Positions 1 to 6,800 of a stretch of 9,472 nt of DNA are shown here, piece by piece. This DNA comes from Rikenellaceae bacterium (GTDB lineage Bacteria; Bacteroidota; Bacteroidia; Bacteroidales; Rikenellaceae): positions 1 to 9,472 of the forward strand of contig JAITVB010000243.1 of NCBI GenBank assembly GCA_031286025.1. Direction: 5' to 3'. Numbering within the stretch: position 1 is the first letter of the stretch; each line of letters opens with the position of its first letter. A model generated the notes under the pieces. That model was given only the letters and a program-made list of their open reading frames with translations. It did no database searches and was not told where the DNA came from. The translations under genes and the position numbers were made by a program.

Positions 1-793
1 TAGTCCGGCCGGCCGACCCCACCTCAAGCCGCTCTTTTTCGGAAGTCAGCGACTGGCGGATGACCTGCAGAAATGTGTGTCCGTCGATCCCGCCCCACCG
101 GTTGAGCCAGTGGAGCCGCACCCCGTCGCAACACACGGGCCGGATCGCATAGTTGGCCTCGAAACAAACCGTGCTCCCCGAACTCAATCGCACCGTAAAT
201 CCTGAAAATTCCGAAAATTTTCGACTTTGCCGCTGCAACTTCGCATCGAGCGAAGGCGTATTGACCACGACAGTCACCGGCCCTTCGGCCGGTAGCGCAA
301 GCGAGCCCAACGAAACCGAAACCTGCCCGCCTGCCTTATCCGAAAAAAGCGCCGTGGCCGAAAGCGTCCCGATCGGTGCAATACAAAAAAGTTCATCCTG
401 CTCACCCGGCCCCAGTTCGCGATTGGCGCTGTTTTCCGAAAGCAATTTTCCGAAAATGCTCTCGCCAGGTTGGGCACATCCGGCGGTGTGGGGCGCCGAA
501 GCGACTGTGCCGCCTACCTTGATATAACTGTTGACAACACGTTGCGAAGCGGTAACGATACCTGCCGCCTGAACGGCCAACGGTGAAATATTGGAAAACT
601 GCGCCCGTACATAGGCAGACACATTGACCGGGTGTGTTGCTGCCCCGGTGAGGCGCTTGGTGCCCAAACGCATGCTCCCGGCCGAGTCATATACTTCGAC
701 CGTGGCCGTTTCCGACGCAGATTCCAGTCGAATGGCGTAGAGCACATCTTCAAAGGCCGACGAAAACCTCGCCGGCGTGGATGTAATGGTCAT
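1..793 (-). CDS. Phage tail-associated-like protein of unknown function, C-terminus cut by window edge
   Basis: An open frame runs from ATG at 793-791 to the left edge with no stop, giving 264 codons. The protein begins MTITSTPARFSSAFEDVLYA and has no signal peptide or membrane segment. Its N-terminal part reads like a small beta domain (VEVYDSAG, LGTKRL) and is followed by VSAYVRAQF near residue 65. Near residue 230 it has CCDGVRLHWLNRWGGIDG, after other Cys positions (CIAP, CFEAN). An opening beta domain, a 'Y-V-R-x-x-F' segment and a late 'W-L-N-x-x-G-G-x-D' element form a plan I associate with Bacteroidota prophage tail-region proteins; that link is from memory and is not proven. It is the third gene of the leftward cassette, 39 nt after the previous stop. 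Codons upstream of the ATG in this frame offer no other ATG nearby. The opposite strand also holds open frames here, but they are shorter and lack a promoter. Reality of the gene is fairly sure; its function is not. Confidence 0.6.
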   Translation of the reverse strand, partial: MTITSTPARFSSAFEDVLYAIRLESASETATVEVYDSAGSMRLGTKRLTGAATHPVNVSAYVRAQFSNISPLAVQAAGIVTASQRVVNSYIKVGGTVASAPHTAGCAQPGESIFGKLLSENSANRELGPGEQDELFCIAPIGTLSATALFSDKAGGQVSVSLGSLALPAEGPVTVVVNTPSLDAKLQRQSRKFSEFSGFTVRLSSGSTVCFEANYAIRPVCCDGVRLHWLNRWGGIDGHTFLQVIRQSLTSEKERLEVGSAGRT

Positions 794-832
794 AAATCTG
801 ATTTTGGGGATAAGTCCGAGAAGAAAGAATAG

Positions 833-1246
833 TCAACCGACCCGGCAAAAAAGAGTCTCGGCCTCGAACGAGGCGGTCACGGAGAGTTCGCCGTAATTGG
901 TCCAACGGGTCTGATCGGGACGGCATTCGAGGTTACGAATGGCGATTACCTGGGGATGTTCGCCGAGTGTGTCATGGAGTTCGACAAGGCGGTCGGCCAG
1001 GCTGTTCCACACCTCGTCCTTTTCCTGTTGTGGGAAATTGCGGTCGAGTTCCAACAGATGGAGCTTGACGCGATAATTGCTCCGCACCTCTTTCCGGCCG
1101 CGTTTCCCGGTCAAGACGAGGGGTTCGAGCCAGATCAGGGGGAACGCGAGCTTCGACAGCGTCATTTGGTTGGTAAACCCGCTGCGGAATTCGATTCCCC
1201 GTTCGCGGGCGAAATCGCTGATGGCTTTGATCAACAGAAGGTTCAT
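833..1246 (-). CDS. Hypothetical protein, 137 aa, possibly phage tail-completion-like
   Basis: The product starts MNLLLIKAISDFARERGIEF and ends SFEAETLFCRVG. It is soluble-looking and mixed alpha/beta, with no signal peptide or membrane helix. Visible elements are an N-terminal helix, the hydrophobic strand FPLIWLEPLVL near residues 35-45, YRVKLHLLELDR near 58-69, a charged helix WNSLADRLVELHDTLGEHP near 80-98, and the strand YGELSVTASFEAETLF at the end. An early helix, a beta core and a strongly beta C-terminus resemble small tail-completion or neck proteins, and this size is usual for them. That is inference from shape and neighbours, not from a recognised motif. It begins 2 nt after the stop of the 70-aa gene, so the two are almost certainly cotranscribed. 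A 183-codon open frame on the plus strand overlaps it, but that frame has no promoter and fits poorly with the surrounding operon. Confidence 0.6.
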   Translation of the reverse strand: MNLLLIKAISDFARERGIEFRSGFTNQMTLSKLAFPLIWLEPLVLTGKRGRKEVRSNYRVKLHLLELDRNFPQQEKDEVWNSLADRLVELHDTLGEHPQVIAIRNLECRPDQTRWTNYGELSVTASFEAETLFCRVG

Positions 1247-1248
1247 TT

Positions 1249-1461
1249 TCAGACGGTTTTAGGATTATTCAGGTGGACCGAGACCACTTTGATCAGGTCG
1301 CCGACTTCACGGGCGACGTTGGCGGCGCGGGTAAAGGAGAGTTTGTCGCGTTTGCGCGCTTCGACCAGTTGCTTGATGCTTTCCCGGGCGGCGGTGAGCG
1401 AGGCGACGGCTTGGGCGACGGCTTCGTCGTGGGCCACTCCGGTTGTCTTTTGTTTTTCCAT
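1249..1461 (-). CDS. Hypothetical small alpha-helical protein, 70 aa
   Basis: This is the first gene of the leftward three-gene cassette. The ATG at 1461-1459 lies about 60 nt downstream of the expected transcription start of the promoter at 1529-1559. The protein (MEKQKTTGVAHDEAVAQAVA...) is almost wholly helical. Residues 10-45 are Ala-, Glu- and Lys-rich and contain the basic stretch EARKRDK near 34-40. A second helix, AANVAREVGDLIKVVSVHL, follows at about 46-64. There is no Cys, signal peptide or membrane segment. A two-helix hairpin or short coiled coil is plausible. I do not recognise the family. Small helical proteins ahead of tail-like genes could be assembly chaperones, but nothing in the sequence proves that. 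The stop is 2 nt before the next ATG, which suggests translational coupling. Confidence 0.55.
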   Translation of the reverse strand: MEKQKTTGVAHDEAVAQAVASLTAARESIKQLVEARKRDKLSFTRAANVAREVGDLIKVVSVHLNNPKTV

Positions 1462-1491
1462 AGATAATCTGATTTTTGAACTTTTAGAAAT

Positions 1492-1529
1492 AAAAAAAGC
1501 GGTGTGATCCGCCTAAGCAATCACACTGC
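1492..1529 (-). terminator. Probable intrinsic terminator of the thiL-nrnA transcript, overlapping the next promoter
   Basis: Read leftward, a 10-bp stem (1529-1520 with 1508-1499, including one G-U pair at 1527/1501) encloses an 11-nt loop and is followed directly by seven T residues (1498-1492). The core arms GTGTGAT and ATCACAC match perfectly. It lies about 120 nt past the end of nrnA, which is where that transcript should stop. Its upstream arm overlaps the start site expected for the promoter at 1529-1559, so transcripts from that promoter should lack the full stem and escape termination. The same palindrome could instead be a protein-binding operator. Confidence 0.6.
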
Positions 1530-1559
1530 AAATATAATACCCTAAAATCCCTTTGTCAA
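1529..1559 (-). promoter_or_regulatory. Bacteroidota-type promoter for the leftward three-gene cassette
   Basis: On the minus strand, TTG at 1559-1557 (within TTGAC) is separated by exactly 20 nt from TATATTTG at 1536-1529. The latter is a perfect match to the Bacteroidota -7 box TAnnTTTG. The start site should fall near 1522-1524, giving a leader of about 60 nt before the ATG at 1461. The surrounding bases are AT-rich. Confidence 0.75.
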
Positions 1560-1647
1560 GAGGATTTATTCAAAATACGAATTTATTATTCAAAAATTGA
1601 TCTCTTTTAATGGGAGGATTAAAAATTCTCAAAGACGCAACCGCGGC

Positions 1648-2679
1648 TTATGCTGAAAACTCGGTCGTGACCGCCGCTCGGAACGTGGCCAACGCTTCGT
1701 CCATCGGCCCGAAGAATTTTCCGCCCGAGGCATTCTTGTGCCCCCCCCCATTGAAGTGTTTCCGGGCAAAGAGGTTAACGTCGATCTCGCCCTGCGACCG
1801 CAGCGACACTTTGATGCAGTCGAGCGTTTCGACGAAAAGCGCCGACATCCCGATGCGCCCGATCGCCAACGGCAGGTTGACAAACCCTTCCGTGTCGCCC
1901 GGCTCGAACTTGTATCGTTTCAGTTCCGCCTGGTCGAGCCAGATGCAGGCCGCGTCGCACCCCGGTACCGTTTCCATCTTCCGGTCGAGGGCATAACCCA
2001 TCAACCGCATCCGGTTTTCCGAAAAATTGTTGTAGACGGCCATGTTCATCCGCGGCAGGTCGACACCCTGGTCGACCAACGAACCGACGACCCGGAACAG
2101 ATCGGGCGTCAGGTTGCCGAAAGCAAAATTGCCTGTGTCGGTAGTGATGCCCACCAACAACGACTCGGCAACGGCGCGATCCACTTCGGTTTCCAAGCCC
2201 ATCCCCTCGATCACCTTATAGACCAGATAGGCGGTTGACGAAGCCGTTGTGTTCGAAAATGACAGGGCATAGTCGTCCGGCGGCGACAAGTGGTGGTCGA
2301 TCAACACCCGCGGTGTGGGCGAATGGAAGATGATATCCGAAAGCCCTTCCAGGCGTTTCACGTCATTGAGGTCAAGGCAACAAACCAATTCCGAAGCCGC
2401 TATAAAAGGAGTGACCGCCTCCGCATCACGCTTAAAAATCCGCACTTTTTCGATCCCCTCCATCCAATTGAGGAAGGAAGGAAAATAATTGGGCACGACA
2501 AACATCACCTCGTGCCCCAACTTTTCGAGAAACCGAGTCCAACCCAACCCCGAGCCGATGGCGTCGCCATCGGGATTGGCGTGTGACACAACGGTGATCT
2601 TTTTCGGTGCCTCCAACAGTGCTTTCAGTTTGCCGAGCGTTTCGGCATTCAGTTCTGCGATCTCTTTTCCGTTCATCAT
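1648..2679 (-). CDS. nrnA: DHH/DHHA1 phosphoesterase, NrnA-like oligoribonuclease / pAp phosphatase
   Basis: This is a bifunctional-type enzyme that degrades short RNA fragments to mononucleotides and may dephosphorylate 3'-phosphoadenosine 5'-phosphate in the cytoplasm. Numbered from an ATG five codons upstream (2694), the metal-binding DHH domain shows HANPDGDA at 38-45, LDLND at 107-111, DHH at 133-135 and TTDTG at 184-188. The C-terminal DHHA1 substrate-binding domain ends with GGGHKNASGG at 316-325. The length of about 345 residues is normal for the family. I prefer the ATG at 2679 because it overlaps the thiL stop as ATGA, a common coupling arrangement; 2676 and 2694 are alternative starts. 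It is the second gene after thiL and has no promoter of its own that I can see. The three Gly codons of the GGGH motif form part of a run of nine G on the coding strand (1749-1741), a possible slippage site. RecJ is excluded by the short length. Confidence 0.92.
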   Translation of the reverse strand: MMNGKEIAELNAETLGKLKALLEAPKKITVVSHANPDGDAIGSGLGWTRFLEKLGHEVMFVVPNYFPSFLNWMEGIEKVRIFKRDAEAVTPFIAASELVCCLDLNDVKRLEGLSDIIFHSPTPRVLIDHHLSPPDDYALSFSNTTASSTAYLVYKVIEGMGLETEVDRAVAESLLVGITTDTGNFAFGNLTPDLFRVVGSLVDQGVDLPRMNMAVYNNFSENRMRLMGYALDRKMETVPGCDAACIWLDQAELKRYKFEPGDTEGFVNLPLAIGRIGMSALFVETLDCIKVSLRSQGEIDVNLFARKHFNGGGHKNASGGKFFGPMDEALATFRAAVTTEFSA

Positions 2680-3698
2680 TCTTCGTTTTTCCATCCGGGG
2701 GCCTGCAGAGCGATCTCTTCACCGTCGGGAGTGACTAACGCAGCACCCGTTCCCTCTTTGGTAATATGACCGATCAGGTCGATCCCCGACACATTCGTTA
2801 ATTTTTCCCGCATCGCGAGAGGCACGATGAATAACATCTCGTAATCGTCCCCGCCGTTGAGTGCCGCCACCACGGGGTCGGCGTGCAATTCTTCGGCCAT
2901 CGCATACGTTTCGTGTGCAATCGGCAATTTGTCCAGGTAAATCCGCGCTCCGCATCCCGACGCTTTGCAAATATGAAGCATTTCCGAGGCCAACCCGTCG
3001 CTGATGTCGATCATCGCCGTCGGCACGATGCCGTTTTCGGCCAACGACTCGATCAATCCCGCCTGCGCTTCGGGCTTCAGTTGCCGCTGAAGAATATAGG
3101 AATACCCTTCAAACCGGGGCTTCGGGTCGGCCACTCCGGCCAACGCCCGCTTCTCGCGTTCTAACAGTTGCAGTCCCATATAGGCTGCCCCGAGGTTTCC
3201 GGTAACACAGATCAAATCATTGATCTGCGCCCCGCTGCGGTAAGTAATTTTATCCTTTCCCACCTTGCCGACAGCCGTGACGCTAATCGAAAACCCGGTC
3301 AACGACGACGACGTATCGCCTCCCGCCAGATCAACCCCATATTGTTCGCAGGCCATCCGCACCCCCCGATAAAACTCTTCGACTTGCGGCAGGTCGAGTT
3401 TTGCCGAAAGTCCGACCGAAACAGTCACTTGCTGCGGGCACCCGTTCATTGCATAAATATCTGAAATACCGACCACTACCACCTTATAGCCCAAGTGGGC
3501 GAAGGGCGTGTAAGTCAGGTCGAAATGAATCCCTTCGAGCAGCAGATCGGTCGACACGAGCAGGTATTTCTCACCTGCGTCGATCACCGCCGCATCGTCG
3601 CCGGGGCCGTGCACGGTCGAAGGGTTCTGCACCGTAAAATTGTGGGTAATGTGTTCGATCAGACCGAATTCCCCGAGCGAGACTATGTTTTTGTTCAT
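2676..3698 (-). CDS. thiL: Thiamine-monophosphate kinase
   Basis: ThiL phosphorylates thiamine monophosphate with ATP to give thiamine diphosphate, the active cofactor, in the last step of thiamine synthesis. The 340-residue protein has the expected PurM/AIRS-like layout. GDDAAV at 33-38 and STDLLLEGIHF at 49-59 form the N-terminal metal and nucleotide site. SDIYAMNG lies at 79-86 and AGGDT at 125-129. In the second domain are MIDISDGL at 229-236 and GGDDYEMLF at 282-290, and the tail APGWKNEE is typical. All key Asp residues are present. The ATG at 3698 is chosen over an in-frame TTG at 3722, because it fits the usual family N-terminus and lies about 18 nt from the expected transcription start. 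It is the first gene of a two-gene operon with nrnA and is divergent from adk. Confidence 0.96.
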   Translation of the reverse strand: MNKNIVSLGEFGLIEHITHNFTVQNPSTVHGPGDDAAVIDAGEKYLLVSTDLLLEGIHFDLTYTPFAHLGYKVVVVGISDIYAMNGCPQQVTVSVGLSAKLDLPQVEEFYRGVRMACEQYGVDLAGGDTSSSLTGFSISVTAVGKVGKDKITYRSGAQINDLICVTGNLGAAYMGLQLLEREKRALAGVADPKPRFEGYSYILQRQLKPEAQAGLIESLAENGIVPTAMIDISDGLASEMLHICKASGCGARIYLDKLPIAHETYAMAEELHADPVVAALNGGDDYEMLFIVPLAMREKLTNVSGIDLIGHITKEGTGAALVTPDGEEIALQAPGWKNEE

Positions 3699-3722
3699 TG
3701 TTTTAAATTTTTCAGAAACCAA

Positions 3723-3753
3723 TAAAGATAATATAAATATTCAAAAACTGCAA
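3723..3753 (-). promoter_or_regulatory. Bacteroidota-type promoter for thiL-nrnA
   Basis: On the minus strand, TTTTTG ending at 3751 (TTG 3753-3751) is followed after exactly 20 nt by TATCTTTA at 3730-3723. This matches the -7 consensus TAnnTTTG in all but the last base. The predicted start near 3717 leaves a leader of roughly 18 nt before the thiL ATG. The site lies in an AT-rich 134-nt gap shared with the divergent adk gene. No TPP riboswitch could fit in so short a leader. Confidence 0.55.
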
Positions 3754-3832
3754 AAACACACAAAAAAAGAGGGCAAATACAGATAAAAGCGCTAATTTCG
3801 CGGTTTCTATTCGAGAGAAATAAAGAACGGTT

Positions 3833-4414
3833 ATGTTAAACATTGTATTGTTCGGTCCTCCGGGAGCGGGCAAAGGGACCCAGGCGAAGCGACTGATGGA
3901 ACGGTATGGGGTCCAACACCTCTCGACGGGCGAAGTGATCCGTCGGGAGATTTGCGAAGGATCGGCGTTGGGCAAGGAAGCCGCCGGCTACATCGATCGC
4001 GGCCAATTGGCGCCCGACGCCTTGGTGATCGATATCATTGCCGACTATCTGTGCACCCACGATGACGAAGACGGGACCATTTTTGACGGTTTTCCGCGAA
4101 CCACGGCTCAAGCCGGGGCTTTCGACCGGATGTTGCGAGAGTTGGGCAAAGAGGTGACTGTAATGGTGTCGCTCGATGTGCCCGACGAAGTGCTCGTATC
4201 GCGCCTGCTGTTGCGTGGACGAGACAGCGGCCGCAAGGACGACAGTGACGAAGCCGTGATCCGCAACCGCATCGATGTCTATAAACGCGAAACGGCCATG
4301 GTTGCCAACTACTATGAGTCCCAGGGCAAATACTGTCCGGTCAACGGCAGCGGAACGATCGACGAAGTGTTCTCCCTGCTGTGCCGACAAATCGACGATT
4401 CGATCGCGGGATAG
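3833..4414 (+). CDS. adk: Adenylate kinase, short-lid form
   Basis: This cytoplasmic enzyme interconverts ATP + AMP and 2 ADP, keeping the adenylate pool balanced. The 193-residue product carries the P-loop GPPGAGKGT at 8-16, the AMP-site segment STGEVIRREI at 31-40, FDGFPRT at 84-90, and the arginines of RGRDSGR (128-134) and RNRID (144-148). The lid between roughly 128 and 140 is short and has no zinc-binding cysteines, so this is the short form, as its length indicates. STGEVIR replaces the commoner STGDLLR/STGDMLR, a mild substitution. The ATG at 3833 sits two codons before the first strand, as usual. It is divergent from thiL and followed by a terminator-like hairpin, so it may be transcribed alone. 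I found no convincing -7/-33 pair upstream. Confidence 0.97.
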   Translation: MLNIVLFGPPGAGKGTQAKRLMERYGVQHLSTGEVIRREICEGSALGKEAAGYIDRGQLAPDALVIDIIADYLCTHDDEDGTIFDGFPRTTAQAGAFDRMLRELGKEVTVMVSLDVPDEVLVSRLLLRGRDSGRKDDSDEAVIRNRIDVYKRETAMVANYYESQGKYCPVNGSGTIDEVFSLLCRQIDDSIAG

Positions 4415-4452
4415 TCCCAACGGCACCATATTATAACAACGATATGGCCCCG

Positions 4453-4486
4453 AACGGGAAAACACGCTGAGTTTCCCCCCGTTTTT
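4453..4486 (+). terminator. Probable intrinsic terminator after adk
   Basis: A hairpin with 5' arm from 4453 to 4463 (AACGGG, one A, AAAC) and 3' arm from 4471 to 4483 (GTTT, then C-run, GTT) is followed by T residues at 4482-4486. The stem is interrupted: GGG can pair with either half of the six-C run, leaving a small bulge or internal loop. The loop is about 7 nt. It sits 17 nt before the exporter start, so complete termination would require a promoter for that gene inside the same stretch, which I could not find. Partial termination is possible. Confidence 0.45.
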
Positions 4487-4503
4487 ATAGTATACGAGAG
4501 CAG

Positions 4504-5862
4504 ATGAAGATCGCAGGTACATCCGAAAAATTCTTGGGCGGCGTCAAGGGGTTGGTGGAGTTGATCCCCAATAACAGGCAGGCGCTGTTGGGAGCGTTTT
4601 CGTCGTTGCGTTACCACGACTTCCGGCTCTATTTCACGGGCCAGATCATTTCGTTGATCGGCACGTGGATGCAGCAGATCGCGATGAGTTGGTTGGTCTA
4701 CCGCCTCACGGGTTCGGTGCTGTTGTTGGCTACGGTGGCTTTCGCCGCCCAGATTCCGAGTCTGGTGGTGACCCCTTTCGCCGGTGTGATCATCGATCGG
4801 ATGAACTGCCGCAAGATTCTTTTCTTTACCCAGATCCTCTCGATGCTCGAAGCGCTGACCCTGGCCACGTTGGTACTGACCGGTGCGATCCAGGTGTGGC
4901 ACATTATCGCCCTGGCGGTCTTCATCGGTACGGTCAACTCGATCGACAACCCCACACGCCAGACCTTTTATAAGGATGTCGTTCCGAAAGACGAACTGAC
5001 GAACGCTATCGCCCTTAATTCGGCGATGATCAACGGTGCGCGCTTTATTGGCCCGACCGTGGGCGGCTTGTTGGTCGCTTGGGTGGGCGAGGGGTTGTGT
5101 TTCCTGATCAACGGGGTGAGCTATATCGCCGTGCTTTGGGCGTTGGCCGCCATGCGCGTGCGCTACCAACCCAAACCCCGCAAACACACCCGCATGATCG
5201 ATGAGTTGCGCGAAGGAGTGACTTATGCTTTCGATTACCTGCCGATCCGGGCCGTCCTGATCATCGTCGCCGTGCAGAGTTTTTTCGCATTGCCTTTCCA
5301 GACGGTATTGCCGGCTTACGTGGTCGACGTGTTAGGCAAGGACAGCAAGATGCAGGGGATTATGATGTCGAGCATCGGTGTCGGCGCCCTGACGGCCGCC
5401 CTCTATTTGGCCGCCCGCAAGAAAGTGCAGGGACTGGCCAAGATGGTGACTCTCTCGGGCCTGATGTTCGGTTCGGGTCTGATCGCCGTTTCACTGGTTC
5501 GCGTTCCCTGGGTGGCTGCCGTGTTCTGCTACCCGATCGGGTTTGCCATGATTTCGATGTTCGCCTCGTGCAACACGCTGCTCCAGACCTTGGTCGACCA
5601 TGACAAACTGGGGCGTGTGATGAGCCTTTACACCGTGTCGTTCATGGGCATGGCCCCGCTTGGTTGTCTATTGCAGGGCGTCGTGGTGAAAGCCTTCTCA
5701 CTGCCGTGGGTGATCGGTGCGGCCGGGGTGATCAGCATTGCGGCCGGCTTGGTTTTCGAACGTTTCCGTCCGGCCATCCGTCGTGCTGCCCGTGACGGTT
5801 ACACTCCCAAGGGGATCGTTCCCGAAATCGCCATCGGCATCGGCCTGACCAACAACCGATAA
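4504..5862 (+). CDS. Major facilitator superfamily exporter, MFS_3 / EntS-like
   Basis: This is an inner-membrane secondary transporter of 452 residues, probably 12 transmembrane helices, likely a proton-driven exporter. After a roughly 35-residue cytoplasmic N-terminus comes RYHDFRLYFTGQIISLIGTW (36-55) leading into MQQIAMSWLVYRLTGS, the opening I associate with the MFS_3 family that includes the enterobactin exporter EntS and many drug-efflux-like proteins. The loop between helices 2 and 3 has AGVIIDRMNCRK at 93-104, the MFS motif A. NSIDNPTRQTF at 145-155 and the LNSAMINGARFIGPTVGGLL segment at 171-190 also fit this family. A charged central loop at about 219-240 separates the two six-helix halves. 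The substrate cannot be read from sequence and no neighbour gives a siderophore or drug context. It may be read from adk through the intervening hairpin. The C-terminal 30 residues are soluble and unremarkable. Confidence 0.9.
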   Translation: MKIAGTSEKFLGGVKGLVELIPNNRQALLGAFSSLRYHDFRLYFTGQIISLIGTWMQQIAMSWLVYRLTGSVLLLATVAFAAQIPSLVVTPFAGVIIDRMNCRKILFFTQILSMLEALTLATLVLTGAIQVWHIIALAVFIGTVNSIDNPTRQTFYKDVVPKDELTNAIALNSAMINGARFIGPTVGGLLVAWVGEGLCFLINGVSYIAVLWALAAMRVRYQPKPRKHTRMIDELREGVTYAFDYLPIRAVLIIVAVQSFFALPFQTVLPAYVVDVLGKDSKMQGIMMSSIGVGALTAALYLAARKKVQGLAKMVTLSGLMFGSGLIAVSLVRVPWVAAVFCYPIGFAMISMFASCNTLLQTLVDHDKLGRVMSLYTVSFMGMAPLGCLLQGVVVKAFSLPWVIGAAGVISIAAGLVFERFRPAIRRAARDGYTPKGIVPEIAIGIGLTNNR

Positions 5863-5872
5863 TAGTCCACCC

Positions 5873-5887
5873 CCGGAAATCATCCGG
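5873..5887 (+). repeat. Short inverted repeat after the exporter gene
   Basis: CCGGA (5873-5877) and TCCGG (5883-5887) can form a 5-bp GC-rich stem with a 5-nt loop, 10 nt after the exporter stop. No T-run follows it directly, so it is at best a weak terminator or an RNA 3'-end stabiliser. It could also be chance. Confidence 0.25.
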
Positions 5888-5924
5888 AGAGGGAAATCAG
5901 CGTCTTATTTTCCTCAAACCCCCT

Positions 5925-5958
5925 TTTGTCCACAGGCTCGGAAAAAAGGTTATCTTTG
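5925..5958 (+). promoter_or_regulatory. Bacteroidota-type promoter for ispE
   Basis: TTTG (5925-5928) and TATCTTTG (5951-5958), a perfect TAnnTTTG match, are 22 nt apart, slightly more than the usual 19-21. The start site should be near 5964, leaving about 15 nt of leader before the ispE ATG at 5979. Confidence 0.65.
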
Positions 5959-5978
5959 TTTCTAATTCGTGATTGCCT

Positions 5979-6800
5979 ATGATCCTTTTCCCGAATGCCA
6001 AGATCAACCTGGGGCTGCATGTACTGAACCGCCGTCCCGACGGTTTTCACGACATCGAAACGTTGATGTTTCCCGTCGCCGGTCTTTGCGATGCCGTCGA
6101 GGTGATTCGCTCGGCGGAACCGGGGGCGACCTTTTCGGCCTCGGGTTTGGTCGTTGACTGCACATCCGAAAAGAATTTATGTGTAAAGGCCTGTGAACTC
6201 CTGCGCCGCGAGTTTCCAAAGATCGGCGGGATGCATATCCACCTCCATAAAATCATCCCTTTCGGTGCCGGCCTTGGGGGCGGATCGGCCGATGCGGTGG
6301 CTGTGCTCCGCGGCCTGAACGCCCTTTTTCATCTAGCCCTTTCCGATCGACGCCTTGAGGTACTGGCCGCCGAGTTGGGCAGCGATACTGTCTTTTTCGT
6401 TCGCAACGTGCCCGCCGTCGCCACTGGCCGTGGCGAATTTTTAGAATCGTTTCCGGTTGATCTACAGAAGTATTGGCTGCTGATCGTCAAGCCACCCGTC
6501 GGGGTTTCGACAGCTGAAGCTTATCGCGGAGTCATCCCCGGTCCACCTGCCGAACCCCTTCGGAAAACGCTCGGCCGCGATCCGTCCGAGTGGCAAAAAA
6601 CGCTTTTCAACGATTTCGAGCCATCGGTCTTCAAAAAATATCCGGCGTTGGCCGATGTAAAAAAATCGCTCTATGAAATGGGAGCCCTCTATGCCTCGAT
6701 GTCGGGCTCCGGCTCTGCTCTTTTCGGGCTTTTCCGCGAGAAGCCAGATCCCGGGAATCGTTTCCGAAACTCGTGTGTTTTCACCTCGGGAATCGGGTAA
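5979..6800 (+). CDS. ispE: 4-diphosphocytidyl-2-C-methyl-D-erythritol kinase
   Basis: IspE uses ATP to phosphorylate the 2-hydroxyl of CDP-methylerythritol, the fourth step of the MEP route to isoprenoid precursors. The 273-residue GHMP kinase shows all three family motifs. NAKINLGLHVLNRRPDGFHDIET at about 6-28 includes the catalytic Lys8. The ATP-binding glycine loop PFGAGLGGGSAD is at 94-105. YASMSGSGSALFGLF is at 238-252. The catalytic Asp is in ELGSDTVFFV at 132-141 (D136); the TV after the Asp differs from the commoner VP. I use the ATG at 5979 because MILFPNAKIN is a normal family start; a TTG two codons upstream is unlikely. It has its own promoter, and the carboxyltransferase gene follows after a 153-nt leader. 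The last 20 residues are basic and irregular, which is common in this family. Confidence 0.95.
   Translation: MILFPNAKINLGLHVLNRRPDGFHDIETLMFPVAGLCDAVEVIRSAEPGATFSASGLVVDCTSEKNLCVKACELLRREFPKIGGMHIHLHKIIPFGAGLGGGSADAVAVLRGLNALFHLALSDRRLEVLAAELGSDTVFFVRNVPAVATGRGEFLESFPVDLQKYWLLIVKPPVGVSTAEAYRGVIPGPPAEPLRKTLGRDPSEWQKTLFNDFEPSVFKKYPALADVKKSLYEMGALYASMSGSGSALFGLFREKPDPGNRFRNSCVFTSGIG

Noticed and set aside
956..1507. 183-codon open frame on the plus strand over the cassette
   Set aside because: It lies antisense to two tightly packed genes that follow a perfect promoter, it has no promoter of its own, and its translation shows no domain-like pattern. It is probably a product of GC-rich codon bias.
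3793..3800. TAATTTCG as a -7 box for adk
   Set aside because: One mismatch to TAnnTTTG, and no TTG-like element lies 19-22 nt upstream, so I do not call a promoter.
3699..3832. TPP riboswitch upstream of thiL
   Set aside because: The gap between the probable start site and the ATG is only about 18 nt, and no conserved TPP-aptamer segments are visible.
3836..4522. Long minus-strand frame opposite adk
   Set aside because: adk on the plus strand is certain from its motifs, and the antisense product is low in recognisable pattern and His/Arg-rich.
4312..5187. 291-codon minus-strand frame opposite the exporter
   Set aside because: The translation is rich in His, Gln, Arg and Asp with no domain, as expected opposite a hydrophobic membrane protein. 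The exporter frame is unambiguous.
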